This document shows positions 1 to 11,444 of a stretch of 64,000 nt of DNA, piece after piece. Position 1 is the stretch's first letter, and the number at the start of each line of letters is the position of its first letter. Source of the stretch: Thraustochytrium sp. TN22. Lineage: Eukaryota; Sar; Bigyra; Thraustochytrida; Thraustochytriidae. Position numbers and translations under genes: made by a program. The stretch covers positions 43,324 to 107,323 of the forward strand of contig JABLUY010000123.1 in assembly GCA_013306675.1 (NCBI GenBank). Reading direction: 5' to 3'. The notes beneath the pieces were generated by a model. That model saw nothing but the letters and a program-made list of their open reading frames with translations, did no database searches and was not told the origin of the DNA.

Positions 1-457
1 GGTGGCCGCGAGCTCGGCGCCTGGCTAGGTCTGGTTCAGCGCCGCCTGCGCATGCTTCACCGCAGCGGGCTCGTCCTCGTGCGCCTCGCGCCTCCGCCCG
101 GCTCAACAGCGGACGTCAAGTCCGGCTTCGTGCCGCCCTCACCTTCGCCGTCGCCGCCCGCCTCGCCCTTTCCGTCGCCCTCGCTCTCGAGGGCCTTTCA
201 AGTTGGTGTCCAGCGTTTTTCCCGCACCGCCTCCCCTCTCGCGCTCGATCTCCAGGCGCGCACGCTCCCGGCCCCGTCGCAGCCCGCGCCGGTCTCGGCA
301 CGTCCCGAATCTAGGTACTCGCGCATTTCGCTTGACTCGGTGCCCTCTGTGTAAAGACTCTTCTGTCTCCTGCTGTCTTTAGTTAGCTAATGTTCAAGCT
401 CGCTTGCTAAGCTGCCATCTGACTGACACATGGCACAGACTGGCTCGTGATCGATCG
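1..457. other. Left edge and 3' flank of the calmodulin-like gene; no gene supported
   Basis: Short GC-rich open frames exist on both strands. On the minus strand about 50-200, one frame gives a Gly/Glu-rich stretch that could be the end of an exon from a gene lying outside the window, but no start, splice site or domain supports it. I see no convincing gene here. Confidence 0.4.
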
Positions 458-1081
458 TCATCGCGTCGACCCAGGCCCAGGCCCACCGATGCCATTGGCC
501 ATCACATTGACAAACTCCTGCAGGCTGAGCTTGCCGTCCTTGTCAAAGTCCACCTCGTCGATCATCTCCTGCAGCTCGTAGTCCTTGAGCGACTCGCCCA
601 TGTTTTCCAGCACACGGCCCAGCTCCGCGGCAGTCACAAAGCCGTCGCCGTCCAGGTCGAAGATCTTGAAGGCGGCTGCCCAGTTGTCGCCCTGGTTTGC
701 AGCGCCCTCCGCAGTGCCTTCGTCGCCGGCCATGTCCGCCATGATCTCGAGGAACTCGTCAAAGTCGATCTCGCCTGACCCATCCACGTCAACCTCCTCG
801 AACATGCGCCGCACCTCGTCGTCCGACGGCTCAAGGCCGAGGCACCGCATCACATGCCCGAGCTCCGTGATACCCACCCCACCGTCGCCATTCTTGTCGA
901 AGATGTTGTACGCCTCACGGAAGTGCTCCACCTCCTCGGGCGTCAGCTTGTCAGCCTTGCGCTGAGGCGCCGCGGCATCGTGTCCACCGTCCGCCTCCGC
1001 ATCACTTGAGACTGGCGATGCTGCCGCTTCGCCCGCGGCAGCGGCACCAGCTGCCGCTGCCTCCCGCGCTTCCTCCGTCAT
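458..1081 (-). CDS. Calmodulin-like protein with four EF-hands
   Basis: The 207-residue protein has four canonical 12-residue calcium loops at about residues 62-73 (DKNGDGGVGITE), 98-109 (DVDGSGEIDFDE), 142-153 (DLDGDGFVTAAE) and 178-189 (DFDKDGKLSLQE). Each keeps D at position 1, G at position 6 and E at position 12, so all four should bind calcium. It differs from true calmodulin (about 149 residues) by an Ala-rich N-terminal extension of about 50 residues and a roughly 15-residue Gly/Ala/Glu insert in the central linker. It is therefore a calmodulin-like sensor or a divergent centrin/troponin C relative, and its target is unknown. The ATG follows a 318-bp gap downstream of the next gene, which lies on the same strand. 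Confidence 0.9.
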   Translation of the reverse strand: MTEEAREAAAAGAAAAGEAAASPVSSDAEADGGHDAAAPQRKADKLTPEEVEHFREAYNIFDKNGDGGVGITELGHVMRCLGLEPSDDEVRRMFEEVDVDGSGEIDFDEFLEIMADMAGDEGTAEGAANQGDNWAAAFKIFDLDGDGFVTAAELGRVLENMGESLKDYELQEMIDEVDFDKDGKLSLQEFVNVMANGIGGPGPGSTR

Positions 1082-1399
1082 GGGGCGCCCCGCTTCACGT
1101 TGACTGGATTAGCCTCGCCGCACTCCGAGTCGTAGGCAGAGCTCCTTCGCCCTAGCCGTTCACGAAGGGAACACAGGGTACATTCGTCGAGGGAAAAAAG
1201 CAACTTGTTGACTGTGAAGAACTTGAAGCATCGAGGAAGCGGCAAGACTGACTCTGGGCGCGTCTCTGTTTGTTCACACACGCATGCCCGCCTTTTGCTT
1301 CGGACTTTGACTGCGCAAGTGGAATGTGCTGCACCTGCTGCACCACGGTGACACTCAAGACACAGACGGCATGAACTTTGGTACGACGAAGTCTTCCTG
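1082..1399. other. Intergenic gap, probable promoter of the calmodulin-like gene
   Basis: This 318-bp stretch lies between two minus-strand genes and should hold the upstream gene's 3' UTR and the promoter of the calmodulin-like gene. It is less GC-rich than its surroundings. I see no further gene. Confidence 0.5.
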
Positions 1400-3189
1400 T
1401 CATTTGGGGCTACGGAGCGCATCGCGCTCCATCTTCTTGCGCATGAGGTGCTCACGCTGCATGCGGCGCTTGGCCTCCTTGGCCTGCTTGAGCTGCGCGG
1501 ACTTTTGCTCGTACTCGGACTTGAGCTTGTGCAAGATGGCGGCGTGCTCGTGCATCTCGGTGGTGGCCTCCTGGTCACCAAGGCGGGCCTTGGCCTCGAG
1601 CTCGCGCTGCTTGGCCTCGGCGGACTTGGTTTCGGCCTCGATCGCGCTCTTCTGCTCGCGCAGAATGTCGTTTGTAATCTGTACGCCGGGACCCTGCGCA
1701 GACACCGCAACCTCAACGCAGAGCGCCTTGTAGAACGCAGCGAACTCCTCCCACTCAAGCGCATCGCTCTTGTTGACGTCGCTCGACTTGAAGAGCTCGT
1801 CGTAGTGGTTGGGTGGAATCTGCAAATCGTTGAGCAGGGTGTTGAGCTCCATGTGCTCGATAGCGCTGGAGTGGTTCTTGTCGTAGTGCTGGAAGATCTC
1901 GCGCGTCTCGGTCTCTAGCTCCTCGTCGGTCTTGGACAGCGTCGACTTGCCCTCCACAACATGCGACTTGTGCGTGAGCAATATATTGCGGCACACCCTG
2001 CAGCTGACCAGGTACGAGGCGCGCTGCACGCTCGAGATGGTCTGGCACATGCAACACTGCACCGCAATGTACGCGCCAGCCACCTTGCGACACGTGCCGT
2101 CCGGGAGCTGCTCTAGGACCTCACCACTCGGCGAGGTCTGGATCTTCGTTCCGTCTGGGAGCACCTCGATGCGGCTTCCCTGTAGCGCAGGCGATGCCTT
2201 TGGTCAGTTCCCGACGTATCGAGGCGGCACTCACGGTGGGCCCACGTTGCGACGGAACTTACGTCAGCGCGCGTCTGCACCTTGCGGCCAGTCGAGCCCC
2301 AGGTCTCGATCGTGGTGCCGTTTGGATTGCGCTGGATGCGGTACTGGTCCGCGCCGGGGTACTTGACGATGCGGACGCCAGCCGCGTCCGTGTCGATCTT
2401 GGTGCCATCCGGAAATACGCAAATCTTGGAGCCGTCCGTCTCGTTTACCTGTGTGGTTGTCCCATCAATGTCCTTGATGATGCGCACCTTGTTCTGTGCA
2501 ACGTATGGGCGCAAGCGCGAGCGTGAGCGCACGCGGGGTTAGCTTGTCTCGTTCCTCTCGCTGAGAAAAAAGCGGTCGCCGTGGCCAGCGGCGCGGCCGA
2601 GGAGGACGACTGAACGTACCGATGGATTGTATTGCTCAATGATGCCGTCCTTGGTTACAGAGATGGTGGTGCCATCCGGGTTCACTTGGTACTTGGAGCC
2701 GTCGGGCCGCTTGGTGATCATCTTGCCGTCCTCCGTGCGCGTGATGCGCGTTCCGTCAGGCTGGGTCTCCTGCTCGCGGCCGCTCGGATGCACCTGCTTG
2801 CGGCGCCCGTCCGGCCACGAGTGAATGATGACGCCGTCGGTGTCCTCCTGCCGCCGGTAGCCATCCTCGCGCACGTAGATGACGGTACCATCCTCGAGTT
2901 CGCTGCGCTCCTCCGGCAAGTCGGCGCCATCGTCCTTGAAGATGCCCGACGCCTGGTCCTGCGCCTCGCCCAGCATGCGCGTCAGGATCCCGTCCACATC
3001 GCGCAGCCAGGAGCGCAGCCGGATGACCTCGGCGTGATGGTCTTCCACGTCCTTGCCGTTCTCGTCCTTGCTCTTTTCATGCCTGAGTTCCGCCAGCAGT
3101 TTGACGCGCATCACGTCGGTGGGCGACGGCGACGCGCATCGTGGCTGCTCGCCGCCCGCGCCCAGCCCCAGCGAAGCGCCTGCGCCCAT
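1400..3189 (-). CDS. Three-exon protein: TCP10/SAS-4-like G-box repeats, Cys cluster, EF-hand pair, coiled coil
   Basis: Exons are 3189-2620, 2493-2263 and 2179-1400, with phase-0 GT-AG introns of 126 and 83 bp (donors GTACGT and GTAAGT, acceptors ACAG). The joined product is 526 residues. Residues of about 110-290 carry many PDGT/PDGS-type beta repeats, running uninterrupted across both splice junctions. This pattern is characteristic of the TCP10 C-terminal (G-box) domain of centriolar SAS-4/CPAP. Next come two CxxC pairs (CCMC and CRVC, about 21 residues apart) resembling a zinc ribbon, two EF-hand-like helices with degenerate loops (DKNHSSAIEHME, DVNKSDALEWEE), and a charged C-terminal coiled coil. 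SAS-4 relatives act at centrioles and basal bodies, so a basal-body role is plausible. The domain combination is not one I recognise and no gene name is assigned. Confidence 0.8.
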
Positions 3190-3838
3190 TACGTCTGCAC
3201 TGTTGCCTGCGTTGGTGACGCCGTCCTACAGCGCAGCGCGGCGCGTCTCGCCGCGGACGCGACGCGACGCGACGCGATGGCGCGCGTCTTCGCTCCTGCG
3301 AATCGCTCACTGCCGGCTCCGTCAACCTTGTCGGCGGCGCGGCCCTGCGGAGTAAAAGAGAATCGTGGAGAAAAAGTCAAGGTAGGCGCAGGCAGCAGAC
3401 AGGCGAAGTGCTTGTCACCCGAACTGTGCGACAACCACAGGGAACTGGAGTGGCCTTTTCCTCACTTCAGTCTGCTCATCAGGGCCTTCAACATTCTCTT
3501 GTCCTCTTGCTTATCCGCCAGCAAGCGCCAAGCGGCGCGAACCGGCTCACCCTCTGAGACGCTGCCGCCCGCCCGCGGTAGGGCCGTCCACTGCACGGCC
3601 GCCAGCGCGGGCGCGCAGAGGCGTTGAACGGACAAATGGGCAAGTGCCGGCTCAAACCCGGAGGCTGGGCTCGGCGCTCGCTGGGCTCCAAGCGCTCGCT
3701 GGGCTCCAAGCGCTCGCTGCAAGCGACCAGAGGCCTGGGCTCGCGCGCCGGCGACCGAGCGCGAGCCCGCGCGCCGCGAGGGCAGCAGATCGCGCGTAAT
3801 CGCCCTGCGTTCAGGCAGTCTGTCTCGGCAATGCCGGG
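3190..3838. other. Divergent promoter region with short repeats
   Basis: This 649-bp region separates two genes transcribed away from each other. It holds a short GACGC pentanucleotide run near 3252-3278 and an 18-bp direct repeat (about 2.5 copies of a GCTCGCTGGGCTCCAAGC unit) near 3673-3722. No gene is supported. Confidence 0.5.
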
Positions 3839-3845
3839 ATGCTGA
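3831..3845 (+). promoter_or_regulatory. Overlapping minimal upstream ORF
   Basis: An ATG at 3831 reads four codons (M-P-G-C) and stops at 3845. Its stop overlaps the ATG (3839-3841) of the OSCA-like gene in another frame. Such an ORF could reduce initiation at the main start if the transcript includes it. The transcription start is not known. Confidence 0.3.
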
Positions 3846-3990
3846 GCGTGCTGGACGCCGGGGACCTGGACGATGCGCGCAGGCGCGTGCGTGAGCTCGC
3901 GGCGGTAGAGGAGAACCTGGATGGCGGCGCCACGGCGCGCGGCGTTGTAGAGGCGGAGGCAAAGGAGGAGGCGGCAGCGGCGGCGGCGGA

Positions 3991-4024
<34 letters not shown>

Positions 4025-7000
4025 GAGGAGGAGACGACCACCTGGGTGCAGCCATCGAGGAGCGAGGCGCGCCGCAAGGGCAAGGCGACCGTCTTCAGGC
4101 AGGCCCGGGCGCCTCTATGGGCGACCTCGGCACTCGACTTTGCGCCTTTGGGCGAGGGGCTAACGTTGTACTTTTTGCTGCTCAAGTGGATCGGGCTCTT
4201 CTTTGTGCTGCAAACCATCGTGTCGCTTCCGGCGCTGGCGCTCTTTCTGAACGGTGGCGCCATCGCGGACGAGCAGCTGGACCTCTTCGGGGTGGCGAGG
4301 ACCACACTCGGCAACTATCACGCGGACAATATGACGGACTGGCTGTTGCAGTACCACGTGGTGAACAGCGTGAGCGTCTCAGACGAGGTCCTGGCCAATG
4401 TAACCGGCGACGGCAGTTCGACACCGCAGCGGCCATATGTACTCTCGTACATGATTAGCACGCTAGATTTGATCAACACGGCCTTGTTCCTCGTCTTTAT
4501 ACTCTGGCTCAGGTATAAATTGGCACGGGTGGCGCGCACCGCGGATCAGGGCGCCGTGACGACATCGGACTACGCGATCTACGTGGAGGGGCTCCCGTTG
4601 GACGCGACCGAGGAAGAAGTCCGTGACCACTTCAACGCGCTGTACCGGCTGGACCAGCCTGACTGGGCCTGGCCTGGGTTTCTGGGCGGCCGTCTCGGCC
4701 GCAAGGACCCGCGACCTGTACCGGATGTCCGCGCCTTTCGGCTCGACGGCAACAACAAGGATGCACTGCGCGTGGTTTCCGAGGAGCTCCGTCCCGTGGA
4801 GGATGTGAGCTACCTGGGTGAGTCCTCGTATCGCGGGTTCTGGGTGTGCGAAGTGACGCTCGCGGAGCACCAGGGCGCCATCATTCGCGCCTGCCTGGCG
4901 CTGCGCAAGACGCAGGTCCGGCTGAGCGAGACGAGCGCCGCGGCGCGCCGGCTGGCGACGCCACAGACGCAAGAGGACCAGGGGAAGGCCCTTTGGGGGC
5001 CTGTGCACAGGCTGACGCGGTGGTGGTGGCGCGTGCAGTGGGGCGAGGGCAAGGCCGGCCTGGAGGCGGCCCGGGCGCGACGGAAAGCGCTGCAGGCGCA
5101 GGCAAAGCGGACACAGCAACGCATCGCGGAGCTGCGGGACCAGCGCAAGCGCCAGCCCGCGTGCAAGGGCGCCTTTGTGATCTTCGAGCACCAAGAGTCG
5201 CGTCGCAGGTGCTTGGAGGACTACGCGACGTACACGAAGTGGTGGCACCGCCAGCCAGAGGCGCTGCGGTTTCGCGGCGGCGCCTTCGCGCTGCGCGTGA
5301 GCGAGGCACCGGAGCCGACCAACATCAAGTGGGAGAGCCAGGGCGTGAGCGGGCTGGAGGCCACGGCGCGGATGCTGGCGGCGGCGTGCGTGACAGTGGG
5401 CATCTTGCTGGGCGGCTTCGTGCTCGTGTATTGGTGCCAGACGGTCTTTCGCGACATGCGCGAGGCCTTGCCGGCCTCGTCCGTCTGCATCGCCGATCTG
5501 CCGGCCCTGTACCACGGCGATTACCTGCTTGCGGAGCTGAGCCCCAAGCTGCAGCGGGACCCACTGCTGGACGACCTGTGCCCGGCTGGCTACGTCTGGC
5601 TTGGGTACGCGGCGCCCCCCGCCGGGGCGGCGGAGGCCGCGGCGCTCGTCGAAGAGGCGGACGGGGCGTGCCACAGCCCGTGCGTGGCGCTGCCCGGCGT
5701 GGCGGACGAGCGCGTGTGCTACACGCTGAGCGTCGAGGAGGGTTGCCCGTCGACGGAGAGCCCGCTGACGGCGGCGAACGAGGACGAGGCGTGCGCCGCG
5801 GCGCACTACAGCAACGAGACGTCGGAGGGCTCCCTGGCGCTCTCGCAGGCGCTGCTGAGCGACGCCGAGGCGCTGGCGCGTCTGGTGCGCGTGGTCGACT
5901 CGCTCCACTGCTGCAAGGCCTTTCTGCGCGCGCGGACGGTGCGCGCGTGCTACTGCGCGCAGCGGCTGCGCGAGAGCATGAGCGAGCACGGTGTCTTTGC
6001 AGCGCTGGCGCACGTGGAGGCGGAGGACAGCGGCCTGTGCGCGGAGATGGCGTCCAACATGTTCACGGCGCAGGCCATGGCCGTGCTGCCCGTGGCCATT
6101 GTGGTGAGCATCAACACGATGCTGCGCGTGGTCATGTCGCGGCTCTCGCGCCTGGAGCGGCACGCCACGGTGACGGATCAGGAGATGAGCCACGCCCTGA
6201 AGATCCTCCTGGCGCAGTTCGTCACCACGGCGCTCGTCCTCCTCGTGCTGAACGCCGCACACGTCGGCGCCGGCGACGCCTCTGAGGCGCGCATGGGCGG
6301 CCTCATCTTCGACGAGGGCGACTTTGACGACTTCACGCGTGCGTGGTACGCGGTGGTGGGCCAGGCCATTGTTCTGACCATGGCGGTGAATGTCTTGTCC
6401 GTGCAGATGTTCCCGATCTTTTTGCGCCTGGTGGCGGTGCCGCTCCTGCGCCTGTACTACAGCTGCTTCGCGCTCACGCAGGACCGCCTCGACTGGGCGT
6501 ACGGTGGGCTGCGCTTTCGCATCACCGTGCGCTACGCGATGCTGGTCAACACCATCTGGGTCACCATGCTGTACTCGGCCAGCATGCCGCTCGTGCTGCC
6601 GTGCGCGGCGGTCTTCTTCTTTTGCACCTTTTGGTTCGACAAGTACGCCATTTTGCGCTACTACCGCAAGCCGCCAGCCTACGATGCGTCCTTCCCGCAC
6701 TTTGCCGTCCGCCTCATGCCCGTCGCGCTTCTGGGCCACGCCGCCTTTAGCTTCTGGGCCTTTGCCAACGACGACCTCCTGCCCTCGGAGCGCGTCTCGC
6801 TCGCCGGCGTGCGCGACTTTTTCGAGGGCCGCGCCGAGGCCGTCGGCCGCCTCGAGGAGTTCTCCGCCTGGGCGGACGCCGTGCTGGCGGCGGACCGCTT
6901 CGGCGTCTTCTACAAGGCCTCGCACCGCGCCGCCTTGCCGCACCTGCTCGTGGCGCTCGCCGTGCTCCTCTTCTACGCCGCCGTCGCGCTGCTCGCCGCC

Positions 7001-7510
7001 TTTTACCTCCTGCCCAAGGCGCGGCTCCCGCTGCTCTGGGCCTGGGCGGCGCTCCGGGCGCGCTTGCACCGCCTGCGCCGCGCTGGGGCACGCGTCGCGC
7101 CGCAGCCGGCGGCAGCGGCGCGCGCAGCCACGCTCGTCCTGCCCTCGCGTGAGCGCCCGCGCTTGCCGCCCTTCTCGCGGCCCTTCTTGCGCGAGGTCCC
7201 GCTCTCCGCCTCGGTCGTCTCCGCGCAGCGCCGCAAGCGCTGGCGCCTGCTCGTCGACCAGGACGGCGCCGCCTACGAGTACTGCGTCTGGCCTCCGCGC
7301 GACCCTCCGGGTCCTGACGACGGGCCTCACAGTCAAGACCCTCCGGACGCCGCCGGGCAGCATCCCGACGCCCCCATGGCCACCTGGCAGCTCATCGCCT
7401 CCCAGTCCGTGCACTCGTACCGCCTCGACCGCAACCCGTTTTACGCAGCCGTGAAAGGCGCTCGGCCTCTCCTCCTGGACGCCGACGACGACGACAACGA
7501 CAATCCCTGA
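3839..7510 (+). CDS. OSCA/TMEM63-like (TMEM16 superfamily) polytopic membrane protein
   Basis: The 1223-residue protein has a polyQ/E tract at about residues 50-65 and hydrophobic segments near 108-135, 209-227, 510-535, 741-766, 786-808, 836-865, 899-936, 960-978 and 1031-1060. Between segments 2 and 3 lies a large cytosolic domain with two RNA-recognition-like pieces (YAIYVEGLPLDATEEEV near 245 and KGAFVIFEH near 443), closed by APEPTNIKWES, which resembles the conserved APEPxDIxWEN element of OSCA/CSC1 channels. The region near 770-800 has the order basic patch, LERH, then TM helix also seen in that family. Members are mechanically or osmotically gated cation channels or lipid scramblases; which applies here cannot be read from the sequence. 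The segment between 540 and 740 is Cys-rich and probably extracytosolic. The start codon is overlapped by a four-codon upstream ORF (3831-3845). Confidence 0.75.
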
Positions 7511-9101
7511 GAGAGAAAAATGCCATCACCCACGGCGAGACCACTGCCGGCGCTCGAGAGTCGAGACCAAGCTTGCTCTTCAGAGGCGCTCGAGACACGA
7601 CCAGCCTAGCTTGGTTGCTCTTCACTGGCCACGGTGAAGACGCCGTGCTTCAGCGAGACGTGTCATGCGTGACATGCTCAGACACTCTCGCTCCGACGTG
7701 TCATGCATGACATGCAAAAGGAAACCCACCACTGCGAGTCTGCGACTCACCACTCCCTCGCTCCGACTTCGTCGCATCTTCCTGCCCTACGCTAGGCGTT
7801 CACGTTAGAGCAAGAGAGCTCTGACTCACCAGGCCTCTGTATCCAATCGATCCAACCGCCGAGAACGGCGTTCTCCAACCTGAACCGAACCGAACCTTGG
7901 CTGCCCACTCGACTTGACCAACGCGAGGGCGACCCTGCGAGCGACGACGCCGCACTCGAACCCGCGCCGCACGCGCGCAACGCGGCGGCTCACAGGCAGG
8001 CAGGCAGGCAGGCTGTCCTCGCCGCGCCGCGCTTGCTCCCGCTCCGCCCGCCGCCCTGGCGCTCCCTCCCCAGCTAGCTCGCTCGCTCGCTCGCTCCATC
8101 CTCCACGCGCCGCGAGCGTCTCGCGGGCGTCTGCCGCGGCGCGGCGCGCCTCCTGCTCCTCCGCGCGGCCGCTGCCAGCCGCGCGCGCTCGCCTCGCCGC
8201 CCGCGCGCGCCGCCCTGCGCCTCGCGCGCGCCGCCGCGCCGCGCGGCCGCCGCCCTAAATCCCTCCCATCCCCCCCATCCCGTCGCTCGGCTGCCGGCCG
8301 CTGCTGCCGGCCGGCGCCGGCGCCGCCGCCGCCGCCGCGCGGCCCCTCGCGCGCGCGCCGCCGCGCGCGCGCGCGCGCGCTGCCCGCTTGCTGCTCGATC
8401 GCGCGGCGCGTTCGAACCGGGCCCCGCTCGCCGCCGCTCCTCCCTCCTCTCCGCTCCGCATCGCCGCTCTCGAGCCGGCCGGCCAGCCATCCCGCGCTCG
8501 CCCGCGGCAGACCGGCAGCGCGGCGGCGGCGGCGGGGGGGCGGGGCGGCGGCTCGCGGTCGCGCTCGCGCTCGCGCTCGCGCGCCGCGCCCGCGCCGGGG
8601 CGCCCCGAGCGGCGGCGCTCGCACGTGGCGAGCAGGCAGGCAGCTGGGCGGGCAACCGTGAGCAGGGCCTGGCCGGGCAGGCGCGCCTTCGGCCCTCCTC
8701 GCGCCGCGCCGCGCCCGCCGCGCGGCGTCGCGCGGGCCGCGGTGGCGGCTGGGGCCGCGCGGTCGCCGCCTCGCGGTCGCGGCCGCGCGTCGTGCGTCGT
8801 GCGCGTCCGCTCGGCCTGCGCTTCGCGGCGGCGCCCGCCGGCAGCCGCGGCATTCCATCCATCCATCCCGCGCGGCTCGCGCGCTCGCTCGCGCGCTCGC
8901 GCGCCCGCGCGCTCGCGCTCGCGCGCGCGCCGGTCGCGGGCCGCTCGGCGCTGCGCGCGACCGCCGCGCCCGCGCGCCGCGGCAGGAGAACGAGGCGGCG
9001 CGTGCGGCACGCGCTGGCGCGGAAGGCGCGGCCGGCCGCCGGCAGCCAGCCGGAGAGGGAGAGGGAGAGGAACGAGAGGAAGGAGAGCGAGGCAGACGCT
9101 C
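7511..9101. other. Long GC-rich intergenic region with palindromes and tetranucleotide repeats
   Basis: It contains paired palindromic sites at 7658-7715, a GCAG tetranucleotide run near 7994-8012, GCTC repeats near 8078-8096, and very GC-rich DNA with CGCG runs from 8100 to 9050. The GA-rich stretch at 9055-9095 lies directly upstream of the PH-protein start. Long open frames on both strands here reflect the absence of AT-rich stop codons rather than genes. Confidence 0.5.
7658..7715. promoter_or_regulatory. Two copies of a 20-bp palindromic element
   Basis: ACGTGTCATGCGTGACATGC at 7658-7677 and ACGTGTCATGCATGACATGC at 7696-7715 differ at one base and lie 38 bp apart. The second contains the perfect 14-bp palindrome TGTCATGCATGACA. 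A repeated dyad of this kind looks like a dimeric transcription-factor site; which flanking gene it serves is unknown. Confidence 0.4.
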
Positions 9102-10789
9102 ATGAGCGCGGCGCGCGCGGCGCGCGCGGCGGCGGACGCGCGCCTGGGCGCGGGCGCGTGGGACGCGGAGCCCGCGCTGGAGGCGGCGGCCGGCGCGCCC
9201 GCGCTGGAGGCGGTCGGCGGCTCGCGCAGGGAGTGGCGGCTGGTGGCGGCGGCGCGCGGCACGCGGTCGACGCTCGCTCGCGCGGCCAAGCGCAGGCGCG
9301 GCAGCAGCGGCAGCGGCGGCAGCGGCGGCAAGGGCGGCGCGGAGGAGGACGGCGGCGCCATGGAGGGCATGCTGGAGGTGCCGGCCGGCGGCCGCTGGAA
9401 GAAGGGCCACGGCAAGTACTTTGTCGTGGACGAGACCCGCAAGGCGGTGTGCTCCGGCAGGGACGCGGCGGCGGCGCGCGGCGGCGCGGCCAAGAAGCTG
9501 CCGGCGCATAACTTCACCGCCGTGGAGATCACGGGCGAGGCCGAGGGAACCGAGTTCCGCATCGTGTCGCGCCGCAAGACCTACCTGTTCCGCGCGCAGT
9601 CGCAGCGCGAGGCGCGCGACTGGGTGCGCGCAGTGCAGGCGCTCATGGACGCCGCGCACGGCAAGGGCGCTGTCAAGCCGCGCGCGGGCAGGCACCACCG
9701 CGCCGCAGGCTCCTCGTCCTCGTCCTCCAAGGATGCTGCGGCGGAGCTTCGCGGCCTGCTCGTGGTCGGCGGCGTCTTCGCCGTGCTGGCCATCGTGCTC
9801 ATCAAGCTCACCATGATGGTCTCCTCCGGACCTGCGGCACTCCCGCCGGCAGTTTCCGCGCCGGAGCCGACCGTGGCGGAGCCCATTGACTCGTGGAGGT
9901 CGTCCGTCCAGGACGCGGTGCCTGAGCCGGTGACCGTCAGGCTGGCCAGCGCCGGCGGCGGCGGTGGCGGCGGCGGCGGCGGCATCGGCGGCACGCTCGT
10001 GCTGCTCGTCCTGCTCGCGGTCCCGGCGGTCCTTGCCTACGGAAAGCGTCGTCGCATCGCCCGCTTTCTCGCCGGCGTGCGCCGCCGCCTCCAAAAGCGG
10101 CTCAGGGCCTACCGCGAGGACATGGCCGCTTCGGCCGCCAAGCCACTCAACGAGGTGCAGCGCGCCTGGGCCGACCTGGTGACGCGCGCGCACGAGCTCT
10201 GGGCCCGCGTCCCTGGCTCCGGCGGGCGTCGCCACTCCACTTCGCGCCGCCACTCGAGCTCGCGCCGCCACTCGAGCTCGCGCCGCCACGGCAGCAGCAG
10301 CAGCAGCAGCAGCAGCGCCGCCTCTGTGACGCCGGTGCACTCGCCGGCGGCCAGCGAGCGGCACAGCGAGGAGGAGCCTGCCCCTCGTGTGCGGCGCTCC
10401 GTGCGCCGCGAGCCCCGGCCGCTGGAGCGCGGCGAGGGCTCGCACGGTGCGCTCGACGACCACTTCCGTGCGCGTGCAGCACCCGCAGCACCCGCCCCGC
10501 GCGCAGTGCCCGCCCCGCGCGCAGCGCCCGTCGCGCGCGCGGCGCCGGCGCGCGTTTACAGTGCCCCGCCGCCGGAGGAGCCCGAGCTGCGGGACGAGAA
10601 CGAGACCGAGGACGAGGCCGACCCCACGTCCATGTCGGTGCTGGAGCCCATCCCGCCGCCGCCCGCTCAGGCTAGGGCGCGCAAGGTGACCTGGTGGGGC
10701 GGCGCCGGCAAGCTCAAAAAGGAAAAGGGGGCGCGCAAGAAGGAGGCTCAACAGGCGATGGCAACAACGGCGCGCCGCCCTTCGCGCAG

Positions 10790-10821
<32 letters not shown>

Positions 10822-11342
10822 GTGCGCCGGCGTCCGCGCCGACGCGCTCGCGGCACAAGGTGGCCGCGGCACCCGTCGCTGCGGCGCCCGCCGCCCGGGT
10901 CGAGCGCCGCCACTCCTCGAAGCGCCGCTCGCTGGACGCGATGCAGCGCGCGGAGGAGCCCGCGCACAGCGGGACCAGGGCCGGCGGCAGCTCGCCGGCC
11001 GCCGCCATGGCCGCCGCCGGCCCCCAGTACGCCAAGTACGCCATGATGCTGCGCAACGGCGTCCCGGAGGGCGCCGTGCGCAACGCCATCGCGCGCGACG
11101 GCCTGTCCGAGCCGCGCGGAGTCTTTGACGGCGAGGAGCTCTACTCGGGCTCCGCGGCCAAGGACGTCCGAGCGCAGATCAAGCAGGCCAAGCAGGCCAG
11201 CGCCAGCGCTAGCGGCAACAAAAAGCGCCGCTCCGCGCGCCACAACGATGCCAGCGCGTCGCCGCGCAGCGTCATTGAGGAGCTGCGCTTGCGCCAGGCC
11301 TCCATGGGCCTCACCCCGCGGGACGACGATGACGACTACTGA
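9102..11342 (+). CDS. PH-domain membrane protein with C-terminal CCDC53-like motif
   Basis: The chosen ATG follows a purine-rich leader and gives 746 residues; the open frame runs further upstream but is low-complexity, and an internal ATG at 9360 is an alternative. A pleckstrin-homology domain spans about residues 87-183, starting EGMLEVPAGGRWKKGHGKYF and ending in the helix with the invariant Trp (DWVRAVQAL). Two hydrophobic segments follow at about 217-241 and 295-315, separated by a Pro/Gly-rich loop, then a long Ser/Arg/Pro-rich disordered region. Near residues 645-668 is KYAMMLRNGVPEGAVRNAI, which resembles the short helical motif of the WASH-complex subunit CCDC53 and of some formin-type proteins. 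The protein is probably membrane-anchored, lipid-binding and linked to cytoskeleton or endosomes. The role is inferred. Confidence 0.7.
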
Positions 11343-11444
11343 ACGAATATGCTGTCGCGCCAGCCGACCGATACCACGCACAGCCTGAGCTGAGCTGAGG
11401 TGCGAGAAATACATTTATAAGGAGAGTTCGACTACATTTGTTGA

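Noticed and set aside
4463-7414. 983-codon minus-strand open frame antisense to the OSCA-like gene
   Set aside because: No domains, His/Arg/Gln-biased composition typical of a shadow frame; the plus strand carries clear membrane segments.
7800-11414. 1204-codon open frame on the minus strand antisense to the PH-domain gene
   Set aside because: Its product is Arg/Ala/Gly low complexity, and the opposite strand has a PH domain. High GC removes stop codons from all frames.
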